A stretch of 64,000 nt of DNA, taken from Kitasatospora phosalacinea. Its GTDB lineage: Bacteria; Actinomycetota; Actinomycetes; Streptomycetales; Streptomycetaceae. This document shows, one piece after another, positions 38,714 to 47,089 of this stretch (the first letter of the stretch is position 1; every line of letters starts with the position of its first letter). The translations under genes were made by a program, and so were the position numbers. The stretch covers positions 1 through 64,000 of the forward strand of contig NZ_JNYE01000044.1 of the NCBI RefSeq assembly GCF_000717185.1. Reading direction: 5' to 3'. The notes under the pieces were generated by a model that searched no databases, was not told the DNA's origin, and saw nothing but the letters and a program-made list of their open reading frames with translations.

Positions 38714-39787
38714 TCAGGGGAGGCGGACCACGGAGGCCGTCGCCGCGGAGGCGCGGGCGGCTTCCAGGACGGTGAGGGTGGCGACCGCGTCGCGCGGGTC
38801 GACGGGGGGCGGGGTGCGGTCGGCGAGGGAGGCGGCGATGCCCGCGTAGTAGGCCGGGTAGTCGCCGGGGTCGGTGGTGACGGGTTCGGCGTCGCCGTCG
38901 CTGCCGAGCAGCCCGTACGCGGCGGGGTCGTCGTCGCCCCAGTGGCGGTCCGGCCCGCCGGGGCGGCGCCCGGCCCGGAGGGCGGCCTCCTGCGGGTCCA
39001 TGCCGAACTTGACGTAGCCCGCGCTGTCGCCGAGGACCCGCAGGCGCGGCCCGGCGAGCGGGGCGAGGGCGCTGGTCCACAGCTGGGAGCGGACGCCGCC
39101 GGTGTGGGTGAGGGCCAGGAAGGAGTCGTCGTCGACCACCGCGCCGTCGCGGCGCACGTCGATCTCCGCGTACACCGTCTCGACCGGGCCGAACAGGGCC
39201 AGCGCCTGGTCGACCAGGTGGCTGCCCAGGTCGTACAGGGTGCCGCCGACCTCGGCCGGGTCGGCGAGCTCGCGCCAGCCCGGCTTGGGCTTGGGGCGGA
39301 AGCGCTCGAACCGGGACTCGAAGCGGTGCACCCGGCCGAGTCGGCCCTCCGTGACCAGGCGGCGGACGGTCAGGAAGTCGCCGTCCCAGCGGCGGTTCTG
39401 GAACACCGACAGCAGCAGGCCGGACTTCTCGGCGAACTCGCACAGGTCGCGGGCCTCGGCGCTGGTCGCGGCGAGCGGCTTGTCGACCACGGTGGCCAGG
39501 CCCGCGAGCAGGGCGGTGCGGGCGAGCGGGACGTGGGTCCGGTTGGGGGAGGCGATCACCACCAGGTCGAACCGGTCGGCGTCCTCGAACAGCTGCTCGG
39601 GAGTGTCGAGGGCGCGGGCGCCCGGGTGGTCGCGGTGCAACTGGGCGCGGCGGTCGGGGTTGGCGGTGACCACCGCGTCCAGCTGCAGGCCGGGGGTGGT
39701 GGCGATCAGCGGGGCGTGGAAGGCGGAACCTGCCAGGCCGTAGCCGATCAGGCCGACGCGGAACGGGGCGGGGGGCGTGCTGCTCAT
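38714..39787 (-). CDS. Gfo/Idh/MocA-family oxidoreductase
   Basis: A 357-residue NAD(P)-dependent dehydrogenase. The N-terminal Rossmann fold begins RVGLIGYGLAGSAFHAPLI, and the family EKP-type motif appears as TVVDKPLAATSAEA (VDKP). The C-terminal half (FQNRRWDGDFLTVRRLV, GGTLYDLGSHLVDQAL) resembles YdgJ/scyllo-inositol dehydrogenase-like members. The substrate is probably a sugar or inositol but is not determinable. It stands alone between oppositely related genes on the minus strand. Confidence 0.9.
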   Translation of the reverse strand: MSSTPPAPFRVGLIGYGLAGSAFHAPLIATTPGLQLDAVVTANPDRRAQLHRDHPGARALDTPEQLFEDADRFDLVVIASPNRTHVPLARTALLAGLATVVDKPLAATSAEARDLCEFAEKSGLLLSVFQNRRWDGDFLTVRRLVTEGRLGRVHRFESRFERFRPKPKPGWRELADPAEVGGTLYDLGSHLVDQALALFGPVETVYAEIDVRRDGAVVDDDSFLALTHTGGVRSQLWTSALAPLAGPRLRVLGDSAGYVKFGMDPQEAALRAGRRPGGPDRHWGDDDPAAYGLLGSDGDAEPVTTDPGDYPAYYAGIAASLADRTPPPVDPRDAVATLTVLEAARASAATASVVRLP

Positions 39788-39826
39788 GCCCTCAACTCAA
39801 CCACCCCGGCCCCCCGGACGGTGGGA

Positions 39827-40153
39827 TCAGCGGCCGTTCCCGGGGCGGCGCCGACAGAGCACGACGAACGCCGCACCCGTCAGCAGCAGCACCGATCCGA
39901 GGGACAGCAGGACCCCGTCGGCCGTCGCGTCACCGCCGCCGGTCCGGGCGAGCTGCCGGTGGGTGGGCGCGGGGGTGGGCACGGCGCTGGGGGAGGGGGA
40001 GACGGACCCGGACGGGGACGGGGACGGGGAGGCGGACGCGGTGGGGGAGGCGGAGGACGCCGGGCCCGCGTCGGCGGCCCGGGCGGCCGGGGCGCCGAGC
40101 AGGACGGCGGCGGCCAGCAGCAGGGCGGCGGCGGCGCGGTGGACGGAGGCCAT
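39827..40153 (-). CDS. Small LAxTG-anchored surface protein
   Basis: A 108-residue exported protein: signal peptide (1 to about 27, ending ARAADA), a Ser/Pro/Ala-rich stalk, then the sorting signal LARTG, a hydrophobic segment (VLLSLGSVLLLTGAAFVVL) and CRRRPGNGR. LAxTG is the motif used by class E sortases of streptomycetes for cell-wall attachment. No sortase lies in the window. The exposed part is only about 40 residues of stalk, so it may be a spacer or decoration protein. Confidence 0.8.
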   Translation of the reverse strand: MASVHRAAAALLLAAAVLLGAPAARAADAGPASSASPTASASPSPSPSGSVSPSPSAVPTPAPTHRQLARTGGGDATADGVLLSLGSVLLLTGAAFVVLCRRRPGNGR

Positions 40154-40218
40154 CAGGGGCTCCCTTGCGTCGTGCGGAGAGGGTGTGTCCGGGACGCTAG
40201 CCAGCCGGAGCGGCCGAC

Positions 40219-40233
40219 CTGACGGTACGTCAG
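40219..40233. repeat. 15-bp palindrome CTGACG-GTA-CGTCAG
   Basis: Exact reverse complement of the element at 4663-4677. It lies between the 3' end of the NTF2-like gene (40304, minus strand) and the start of the LAxTG gene (40153, minus strand). Confidence 0.6.
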
Positions 40234-40303
40234 GGTAGTTACGGGCGGCTTAAGGCCGCGTTGAGGCGCCCCGGACCGCGGGCGACGGTCCGGGGCCGGG
40301 CGG

Positions 40304-40735
40304 TCACTCCCCGTTCGCGAACAGGACGGTCGCCGCGCGGTGGGTGTCGGTGTACTCGCGGACGGCGGCGATCCGGCCGTCGCGGACGGTGAAGACGCCC
40401 AGGTTGAGGTTCTCGTACAGCCGGCCGTGCACGGTGGTGCAGCGCGAGGTCCACTCGGCGACCACCCGGTCGCCCTGCACGACCGGTTCGCCGACCAGGG
40501 CGACCTCGACGGCGGTGCCGGGGGCGATCAGGGCGCCGATCGAGCCGAGGAAGTCCTCGACGACCGCCCTGCGGCCCCGCCACTCGCCGCTCAGCGGCAG
40601 GTCGCCCGGGTAGGTCCAGACGGCGTCCTCGGCGAAGGCGTCCCGGACGGCGTCCGCGTCTCCGCGGGCCACGGCGGCCACGTAGTCGGCGACGACGGTG
40701 CGGGGGTCGGTGACGGTCCGGGGGTCGGTGCTCAT
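40304..40735 (-). CDS. Nuclear transport factor 2-like (SnoaL-type) protein
   Basis: A 143-residue cone-fold protein of the NTF2/SnoaL superfamily: YVAAVARGDADAVRDAFAEDAVW is the typical N-terminal helix and strand, ending with VRDGRIAAVREYTDTHRAATVL. Such proteins can be isomerases, hydrolases or polyketide cyclases, but many are uncharacterised. AGGAG lies seven bases before ATG 40735. It follows the quinone oxidoreductase by 23 bases and is probably co-transcribed under the LysR gene. Confidence 0.85.
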   Translation of the reverse strand: MSTDPRTVTDPRTVVADYVAAVARGDADAVRDAFAEDAVWTYPGDLPLSGEWRGRRAVVEDFLGSIGALIAPGTAVEVALVGEPVVQGDRVVAEWTSRCTTVHGRLYENLNLGVFTVRDGRIAAVREYTDTHRAATVLFANGE

Positions 40736-40758
40736 GGCGGATCTCCTCGTCGGGCGGG

Positions 40759-41670
40759 TCAGTTGAGGGTCAGGACGGTGTTGCCGCGGACGCGGCGGCC
40801 GCGCAGGGCGGCGATCGCGTCGGCGGTGCGGTGCCAGTCGTCGACCAGGCCGAGCTCGGGGTGCAGCCGGCCCTCGGCGGTCAGCCGGACCAGGGTGTGC
40901 AGGTCCGGGCCGTCCGGGTGGTCGACGTCCGCGTAGCTGAAGTGCTCGACGGCGGCCGAGACCGGGCCGTTCAGCAGGGCGAAGAAGTCCAGCCGGACCG
41001 GCTCGCGGGAGGCCTGGCCGAACCAGAGCAGCCGGCCGCGCGGCGCCAGCAGGGCCAGCGCCCGGGGCAGTTCGGCGCCGCCGGTGGACTCCAGCACCAG
41101 GTCGTACGGGCCGCGCGCCCCCGCCACCGCGTGCACCACCTCGGCGGCGCCCAGCTCCCGCAGCCGCTCGCCGCGCTCGGCGTTCGCGGTGACGGCCGTC
41201 AGCTGCGCCCCGGCGGCCGCGGCCAGCTCGGTCAGGTAGTGGCCGACGCCGCCGGACGCGCCGGTCAGCAGCAGTCGCCGCCCGGTCACCGCGCCCGCCG
41301 CGCGCAGCAGCCGCAGCGCGGTCAGGCCCGCCAGCGGCAGCGCGGCGGCCGCGGCCGCGTCCAACTGCTCGGGCAGCACCGCCAGCGCGTCCGTGCGCAC
41401 CGCCGCGTACTCGGCCCAGCCCGCGCCCGGCGGGTGCGCCACCACCCGCTGCCCGACCGCCGGGCCGGTGCCGTCCGCGGCGGCCTGCACGACCAGGCCG
41501 GCGACGTCCTTGCCGGGCCGCCAGCCCGGTGGCGGGTCCTCCAGCAGGAAGGTCTCGCCCCGGTTCACCGAGAACGCGTCGACCTTCACCAGCACCTCGT
41601 CGGGGCGCGGTTCGGGTTGCGGGACCTCGGCGAACTCGACCGTGCCGCGGGCGGGGACCAGGGCCTTCAT
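40759..41670 (-). CDS. Zinc-independent quinone oxidoreductase (MDR family)
   Basis: A 303-residue NADPH-dependent medium-chain dehydrogenase/reductase. It opens MKALVPARGTVEFAEVPQPE, keeps the SVNRGE substrate loop and has the cofactor fold LLTGASGGVGHYLTELAAAAG. No structural or catalytic zinc Cys cluster is visible, so it belongs to the quinone reductase group. GAGGAGGT precedes ATG 41670. It is divergent from a LysR regulator across an operator palindrome, the standard arrangement for LysR-controlled reductases. Confidence 0.9.
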   Translation of the reverse strand: MKALVPARGTVEFAEVPQPEPRPDEVLVKVDAFSVNRGETFLLEDPPPGWRPGKDVAGLVVQAAADGTGPAVGQRVVAHPPGAGWAEYAAVRTDALAVLPEQLDAAAAAALPLAGLTALRLLRAAGAVTGRRLLLTGASGGVGHYLTELAAAAGAQLTAVTANAERGERLRELGAAEVVHAVAGARGPYDLVLESTGGAELPRALALLAPRGRLLWFGQASREPVRLDFFALLNGPVSAAVEHFSYADVDHPDGPDLHTLVRLTAEGRLHPELGLVDDWHRTADAIAALRGRRVRGNTVLTLN

Positions 41671-41796
41671 CGGGGGACCTCCTCGGGTCGTGCGGGGTGC
41701 CGTGCGGGGCGTCTCGCGGGGTGTCGTGCGGGCCGTTCCGGCGATGGCCTCAGTCAACGCCCCGGGCCAAAGGAGGGTCCAACAACCGGAACTCCC

Positions 41797-41821
41797 CGCC
41801 GACAACCGGCGGTTGTCGGCG
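41797..41821. promoter_or_regulatory. LysR operator palindrome
   Basis: Perfect inverted repeat CGCCGACAACCG-G-CGGTTGTCGGCG (12-bp arms, one central base), 11 bases before the LysR start. A further half-site AACAACCGG is at 41781-41789. It probably binds the LysR protein and controls both divergent genes. Confidence 0.85.
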
Positions 41822-41832
41822 ATGATGGCCCG

Positions 41833-42774
41833 ATGGACGACCCGGACCTCCGGCAGCTGCGCGCCTTCGTCACCGTCGCAGAACAGCGCCACTTCGGGCG
41901 CGCCGCCGAGCAGTTGGCGATCACTCAGCAGGCCGCCTCGAAGCGGATCGCCGCCCTGGAGCGGGAGTTGGGCGTCCGGCTGCTCGAACGCAGCCCCGCT
42001 GCCGTGCAACTGACCGACGCCGGGCAGCAGTTGCTCGCCCCCGCGCGGGCCGCCCTGGCTGCCGGGCAGGCCGCCGTCGCCGCCGTCCGGCAGCGCTCCG
42101 CACCCGCCCGGCTGGACGTCTGGGGCCACCTGTACGAGCCGCTGCGCACCGTGCGCGAAGCGCTCGCCGCGGACCCGGGGCCGGCCGTCGAGGTCGGCCC
42201 GGCCCGGGACTTCGCCGCCGTCGCCGCCGCCCTCGTCCGGGGCGAGAGCGCCGCCGGGTTCGGCCGCCACCAGCCCGGTGCCGAACGGGAGTTGGCGCAC
42301 CGGCTGGTCCGGCTGGAACCCCTCGACGCGGTGCTCCCCGCCGACCACCCGCTGGCCCGCGCCGAGCGGCTGCGCCCCGCCGACCTGGCCGCGCTGCGGC
42401 TGGTGCTGCCCGCCGACCCCGCCCGGCTGGACTTCCTGGCCCGGTTCGGCGAGCGCTTCGGCGTCCCGCTGCTGCCCGGCGAGGCCAACCTCGGCCTGGC
42501 CCACCTGCTCGACCGGGTCCGCGCCGTCCCCGACGGCTGCACCCTGCTGCCCGCCGAACTCCCGCTCGCCGTCCCGCCCGGCCTGGCCGTCCGCCCGCTC
42601 GCCGACCCCGTCCCGCTGTACGCCTGGTCGCTGGTCTGGCACCGCGAACGCCCGCACCCCGCCGTCCCCGCCCTGCTGCGGGCCTTCGCCGACCGCGGCC
42701 GCGACCGCCGCTGGCTGGAGTACCGCCCCGACCGCGACTGGCTGCCCGGCGCGGACGCCCGCGACCTGGCATGA
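41833..42774 (+). CDS. LysR-family transcriptional regulator
   Basis: A 313-residue LysR regulator. The N-terminal HTH is RHFGRAAEQLAITQQAASKR followed by the linker helix IAALERELGVRLLER; the rest is the periplasmic-binding-like effector domain. ATG 41833 is close to the palindrome, so autoregulation is likely. The inducer is unknown; the divergent quinone oxidoreductase suggests electrophile or quinone stress. It ends at a strong bidirectional terminator. Confidence 0.92.
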   Translation: MDDPDLRQLRAFVTVAEQRHFGRAAEQLAITQQAASKRIAALERELGVRLLERSPAAVQLTDAGQQLLAPARAALAAGQAAVAAVRQRSAPARLDVWGHLYEPLRTVREALAADPGPAVEVGPARDFAAVAAALVRGESAAGFGRHQPGAERELAHRLVRLEPLDAVLPADHPLARAERLRPADLAALRLVLPADPARLDFLARFGERFGVPLLPGEANLGLAHLLDRVRAVPDGCTLLPAELPLAVPPGLAVRPLADPVPLYAWSLVWHRERPHPAVPALLRAFADRGRDRRWLEYRPDRDWLPGADARDLA

Positions 42775-42775
42775 C

Positions 42776-42810
42776 GCAGGCCCCCGGCGCGGTGCGCACC
42801 GGGGGCCTGC
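42776..42810. terminator. Bidirectional terminator between LysR and HAD genes
   Basis: GCAGGCCCCCGG (42776-42787) pairs perfectly with CCGGGGGCCTGC (42799-42810). It lies in the gap between the two convergent stops. Confidence 0.85.
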
Positions 42811-42821
42811 GGGGAGCGGGG

Positions 42822-43601
42822 TCAGACCAGCTCGACCAGGTCGGCGATCGAGTTGACCACCTGGGTCGGCCGGTACGGGAAGCGGTCGACCTCGGAGGCC
42901 TGGGTCAGGCCGGTCAGCACCAGGAAGGTCGACATGCCCGCCTCCATGCCGGAGACGATGTCGGTGTCCATCCGGTCGCCGATCATCGCGCTGTTCTCCG
43001 AGTGCGCGCCGATCGCGTTCAGGCCCGCGCGCATCATCAGCGGGTTCGGCTTGCCGACGAAGTACGGCTCCACGCCGGTCGCCTTGGTGATCAGCGCGGC
43101 CACCGCACCGGTCGCGGGCAGCGCGCCCTCGGCGGACGGGCCGGTCTCGTCCGGGTTGGTGGCGATGAACCGGGCACCGTCGTTGATCAGGCGTACTGCC
43201 TTGGTCATCGCCTCGAAGGAGTACGTGCGGGTCTCGCCCAGCACGACGAAGTCCGGGGCGGAGTCGGTCAGCACGTAGCCGACGTCGTGCATCGCGGTGG
43301 TCAGACCGGCCTCGCCGATCACGTACGCGGTGCCGCCCGGACGCTGGTCGTCCAGGAACTTCGCGGTCGCCAGCGCGGACGTCCAGATGTGCTCGGCGGG
43401 CACGTCCAGGCCCATCCGGGCGAGGCGGGCGTGCAGGTCGCGCTGGGTGTAGATCGAGTTGTTGGTGAGCACCAGGAAGGGCTTCCCGGACTCACGCAGC
43501 CGCTTGATGAAGGCATCGGCCCCGGGGATCGGCACGCCCTCGTGGATGAGGACTCCGTCCATGTCGGTCAGCCAGGTCTCGATGGGCTTGCGGTCTGCCA
43601 C
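42822..43601 (-). CDS. HAD-IIA family phosphatase (NagD-like)
   Basis: A 259-residue HAD phosphatase. Motif I is [13 protein letters not shown], motif II LVLTNNS, the Lys motif FVGKPNP and motif [20 protein letters not shown]. It resembles E. coli NagD (nucleotide monophosphatase) closely in layout, including the C2a cap between motifs II and III. GGAG is eight bases before GTG 43601. The NagD link to GlcNAc operons in E. coli is not reproduced here, because the gene is 25 kb from the PTS genes. Confidence 0.9.
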   Translation of the reverse strand: MADRKPIETWLTDMDGVLIHEGVPIPGADAFIKRLRESGKPFLVLTNNSIYTQRDLHARLARMGLDVPAEHIWTSALATAKFLDDQRPGGTAYVIGEAGLTTAMHDVGYVLTDSAPDFVVLGETRTYSFEAMTKAVRLINDGARFIATNPDETGPSAEGALPATGAVAALITKATGVEPYFVGKPNPLMMRAGLNAIGAHSENSAMIGDRMDTDIVSGMEAGMSTFLVLTGLTQASEVDRFPYRPTQVVNSIADLVELV

Positions 43602-43734
43602 GTGGGTGTCTCCTCGGTCTTGCAATGGTCGAACGATCTTCGTGATCGCTCCGACCGGACACCGCTGGCCGGTCGGGCGCCACAGGCTGCCCCAACGCCG
43701 ATCAGCCTAGTCGTCCGGGCCGGTCGGCCACAGG

Positions 43735-43776
43735 GGCGTCCGCGTCCGCGGACGCCGGGGACACCCGCGGACGCCG
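43735..43776 (-). terminator. Hairpin downstream of the mycosin gene
   Basis: GGCGTCCGCG (43735-43744) pairs with CGCGGACGCC (43747-43756) with only two bases between, and a second copy of CGCGGACGCC follows at about 43767-43776. It lies downstream of the type VII cluster. Confidence 0.55.
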
Positions 43777-43830
43777 ACGGCGGGCGGCCCGGGACACCCC
43801 GCGCCGCCCGCCGTCCGCACCGGCCCGCCG

Positions 43831-45330
43831 TCAGCTCGCGTACGGGTTCCCGCCCGACGGCGGCTGCTGCCCGTACGCGGGCGGCGCGGGCGGCTGCCGG
43901 CCGTACGCCGGAGGGGCGGGCGGGGCGCCGTAGGGCGGCTGCGCGGGGGGCTGCTGGCCGTACGCGGGCGGCTGCTGGCCGTAGGGCTGCTGGGGCGGCT
44001 GCTGGCCGTACGGCGCGCCGGGCGGCACCGGGCCGGGGCCGGAGCCCGCGGAGCGGTTGCGCCGCACGACCAGCACCACCACGAGCACCACCACCAGGAC
44101 GCCCGCCACTGCACCGCCGACGACCAGCGGCAGCTTGCTCGACCCGGACGACTTCTCCCCCTCGGCCACCGGCGCCGCGGCCGGGGACGCGGTCCCGTCC
44201 GGAGCGGCCCCCGAGGGCGCCCCGGCGGCGTCGCCCGCCGCCCCGCCCGGCTGGTCGTCCGCACCGGCCGACGGCGCGGACGAGGCCCCGCCGCCGCTCC
44301 CGGCCGCGGCCGCGGGCAGCGGGCTGACGTCCGCCGGGCCCGGGTCGCCGGGGGTGGTCAGGGCGATCCGGGGGCGGACCACGCCGTAGCCGAGGAAGTC
44401 GCTGCGCTGGCCCTGGCCGCTCGCGGTGTTGATCAGCACCCGCAGCACCTGGTTGGCCGTCCAGTCGGGGTGCGCGGACCAGACCAGCGCGGCGGAGGCG
44501 GAGACCAGGGCGGTGGAGTCGGAGGTGCCGTCGCCCTTGCAGTAGCCGGACGTGCCGGTGCACGCGCCGTAGATCTCCACGGCCGGGGCGGCCAGCGCCA
44601 CCTGCGGACCGTGCTGGGACTTCGCCCACGCCTTCCCGTCGCGGTCGGCACCGGCCACGCCGACGACGCCGGGCAGCGCGGCCGGGTACGCGACGGGGTT
44701 GCCGTCGGCGCCCTCGTTGCCGACGGCGGCGACCACGAGCGCGCCGCGGGAGTTGGCGTGGTCGACGGCCGCCTGGAGCTTGCTGCGGTTGGCGGCCGTG
44801 AGGCTGGTGGTGCCCTGGGAGACGTTGATGACCTTGGCGCCGTGGTCGGCCGCGTAGCTGATCCCCCGGGACAACTGGTCCGTGTACCGGTCGTCGTTCT
44901 CGAAGGTGCCGCCGCCCATGTCGTTGATCTTGACGGGGAGGATCTTCGCGCCGGGGGCGAGCCCGTAGGCGCCCTGGCCGTTCAGGCTCTTCCCGCTGCC
45001 GGCGATGTCGCTGGCCATGTGGGTGCCGTGGCCCGCCGGGTCGGAGAGCTCCCCGCCGGACAGGCCGCTCAGGTCGGTGCCCGGGACGAGCTGACCCGCC
45101 AGGTCGGGGACGTCGCCCTGCACGCCGGTGTCGACCACGGCGACGACGATGCCCTTGCCGGTGCTGGTCCGCCACATCTCCTCGGCGTGCATGGCGTCCA
45201 GGTGCCACTCCTGCGCGCGGATCGAGTCCACCGCCGACGCGGGACCGGCCGACCACCCCCACAGGACGGCGCCGACCGCCGCCGCTGCGGCGAACCGCCG
45301 CCCCCGTCCTGCCCTGTCCGTTCGCCGCAT
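43831..45330 (-). CDS. Mycosin-type S8 serine protease of type VII secretion
   Basis: A 499-residue secreted, membrane-anchored subtilase. Signal peptide (1 to about 33), catalytic Asp67 (VVDTGVQ), His101 (GHGTHMASD), oxyanion Asn205 (VGNEG) and Ser270 (GTSDSTALVSA), then a Gly/Ala/Ser linker, one transmembrane helix (about 405-428) and a cytoplasmic tail of repeated PYGQQPP-type units. This is the MycP layout, but the long Pro/Tyr/Gln tail is larger than in mycobacterial MycP. ATG 45330 has GGAG six bases upstream. It is the last gene of a three-gene minus-strand cluster. Confidence 0.92.
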   Translation of the reverse strand: MRRTDRAGRGRRFAAAAAVGAVLWGWSAGPASAVDSIRAQEWHLDAMHAEEMWRTSTGKGIVVAVVDTGVQGDVPDLAGQLVPGTDLSGLSGGELSDPAGHGTHMASDIAGSGKSLNGQGAYGLAPGAKILPVKINDMGGGTFENDDRYTDQLSRGISYAADHGAKVINVSQGTTSLTAANRSKLQAAVDHANSRGALVVAAVGNEGADGNPVAYPAALPGVVGVAGADRDGKAWAKSQHGPQVALAAPAVEIYGACTGTSGYCKGDGTSDSTALVSASAALVWSAHPDWTANQVLRVLINTASGQGQRSDFLGYGVVRPRIALTTPGDPGPADVSPLPAAAAGSGGGASSAPSAGADDQPGGAAGDAAGAPSGAAPDGTASPAAAPVAEGEKSSGSSKLPLVVGGAVAGVLVVVLVVVLVVRRNRSAGSGPGPVPPGAPYGQQPPQQPYGQQPPAYGQQPPAQPPYGAPPAPPAYGRQPPAPPAYGQQPPSGGNPYAS

Positions 45331-45437
45331 CACACTCTCCCTCGTGCTCCGTCGTGTGCACCGGGGCGTCCCCGCCGCACGGTTCGGCCCGGCCGCGGGA
45401 GCCGCAGCCCCCGCGACCGGGCCGTCCGAACCGGTCG

Positions 45438-47048
45438 CTACTCGATCACGTTCGGGTTGACCGGGCCCATCCCGGACGTCCAGGTGTTCTCGTCCTCGGT
45501 CAGGTAGTCCGGGCGGTTGCCCTGGGCCTTGCCCTTGCGGCTCGCGCCGCCGCCACCGCCCTGGCCGCCGCCGAACGAGCCCCCGGCCCGGCCGTCCGCG
45601 CCCCGCTCGGCCCGGCCGCGCAGGCCGGTGCCGCCCGGGGTGAACTCGCCGCGCCCGCCGGTGCCGCGGCTGCCGCCGACGGTGCCGCCCGCGCGGCTGA
45701 CCATCCCGCTGCCGCGCGAGCCGCCCGCACCGCCGCGGGCACCGCCCGCGCCGCCACCGCCGCCGCCGTGCATGCCGCCGCCCATGCCGCCCGCGCCCGC
45801 GCGGCCGGCCTGGCCCGCGGCGCCCGCGGCACCCGTGGAGGAGCCGGTGCCGCCGGTGCCCGGGCGGGCACCCGTCCCGGCGGTCCCGGCCGAGCCGGTG
45901 CCGCCGGTGCGGCCGCCGGTGGCGCCGCCGCCGAGGGTGCTCCCGCCGACGCCGCCCCGGCCGCCGGGGATCCCGCCCCCGGCCACGTAGCCGCCGCCAC
46001 CGCCGTAACCGCCGCCGGTGTAGCCGCCACCGCCACCGCCACCGGTGTAGCCGCCACCGCCGCCGACCGGCGGGGTGACGACCGGCGGGTCGGTGTGGGC
46101 GATCCGCAGCGGCGGGGGCGTCGGGCCGGTGACCGGCGGCGAGGTCCAGGGCGGGGTCGGGGTCGGGTTCGGGCCCGGGGTCGGCGTGGGGGTCGGGCCG
46201 GTGGTCGGCGGCGACCAGGTCGGCGGCCGGTACGTCGAACCCCCGCCGCCGCCGCCCCCGCCGATGCCGCCGCCCCCGCCGCCGGTGTACCCGCCACCGC
46301 CGCCACCGCCGGTGTAGCCGCCGCCGCCCCCGGTGCCGCCGCCCCCGCCGATCGGCACGTCCTGGAGGTCGTCCCTCTGCTTCGCCCCCGGCGGAGCCGG
46401 GAACACCGGCACCTGCGCCGAGTTGAGCTGCGTGGTGGCGTGCTCGTACGACTGGCTGAGGCGCTCCATCTGTGTGATGGCCTCCTGGTGCGCCTCGAAG
46501 ATGCGGTCGGACGCGGCGCGGGCCTGGTCCTCGCTGACCCAGTCGGAGTCGAACATCCCGGCGACCTTGCCGCCGACGAAGCCGCCCACGACGGTGCCGA
46601 CGCCAGGCATCAGGACGCTGCCGACCACGGCGCCGCCGATGGTCGCGGCGGTGTTGTCCTGGGCCTCGTAGCGGCGCAGCGTCTCGATGTCCTCCTGCGG
46701 GACCGGCGGCAGGCCGTACTTGACGTTGCTGAGGGTGTCGGCCGCGGAGGTCATGTAGGTGCCCGCGGTCCGCGAGTACGAGGCCAGGTCCATGGTGGAG
46801 CGGGAGACCTGGCCGCCCCAGGCCTTGAAGCTGTCGGCCGCGGTGCCCTCCCAGTCGAGGCCGCTGATGTGGGCGTGCAGCTCCTCGCTGATCTGGTCCA
46901 TCTGCGCGGCGGCGTCGGACAGTTGGCGGCCGACGTAGGACACCGCGAACGGGTCCGCTTCCTGCACCATGGCCAGCAGTTCCTCGTGGCTGGCACGGCC
47001 GATCTCGCCCGGCTGGAGGCGGACCAGTCTTCTCTCTTCGAGTTCCAT
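45438..47048 (-). CDS. PPE/WXG100-like Gly-rich type VII secretion protein
   Basis: A 536-residue protein. The first 110 residues form helices with a WxG turn (GLDWEGTAADSFKAW), as in ESX substrates. A Gly-rich hydrophobic patch (TIGGAVVGSVLMPGVGTVVGGFVGG) follows, then another helical part. The second half is extreme low complexity: poly-Gly with Tyr-Thr units, a Pro/Thr segment, then Gly/Ser/Thr/Arg. It resembles EspB or PPE proteins in layout. The closing part is charged. It sits between the small helical partner gene and the mycosin gene. Confidence 0.8.
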   Translation of the reverse strand: MELEERRLVRLQPGEIGRASHEELLAMVQEADPFAVSYVGRQLSDAAAQMDQISEELHAHISGLDWEGTAADSFKAWGGQVSRSTMDLASYSRTAGTYMTSAADTLSNVKYGLPPVPQEDIETLRRYEAQDNTAATIGGAVVGSVLMPGVGTVVGGFVGGKVAGMFDSDWVSEDQARAASDRIFEAHQEAITQMERLSQSYEHATTQLNSAQVPVFPAPPGAKQRDDLQDVPIGGGGGTGGGGGYTGGGGGGGYTGGGGGGIGGGGGGGGSTYRPPTWSPPTTGPTPTPTPGPNPTPTPPWTSPPVTGPTPPPLRIAHTDPPVVTPPVGGGGGYTGGGGGGGYTGGGYGGGGGYVAGGGIPGGRGGVGGSTLGGGATGGRTGGTGSAGTAGTGARPGTGGTGSSTGAAGAAGQAGRAGAGGMGGGMHGGGGGGAGGARGGAGGSRGSGMVSRAGGTVGGSRGTGGRGEFTPGGTGLRGRAERGADGRAGGSFGGGQGGGGGASRKGKAQGNRPDYLTEDENTWTSGMGPVNPNVIE

Positions 47049-47089
47049 CGCGTTTCTTCCCCCTGAGGTGTGGGCCGACCGGCCGACGG

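Noticed and set aside
45517..46320. Pro-rich and Arg-rich frames on the plus strand across the Gly-rich type VII gene
   Set aside because: They are antisense readings of poly-Gly codons (GGC/GCC). No ribosome site or domain is present, and the minus-strand frame has proper start, helices and context.
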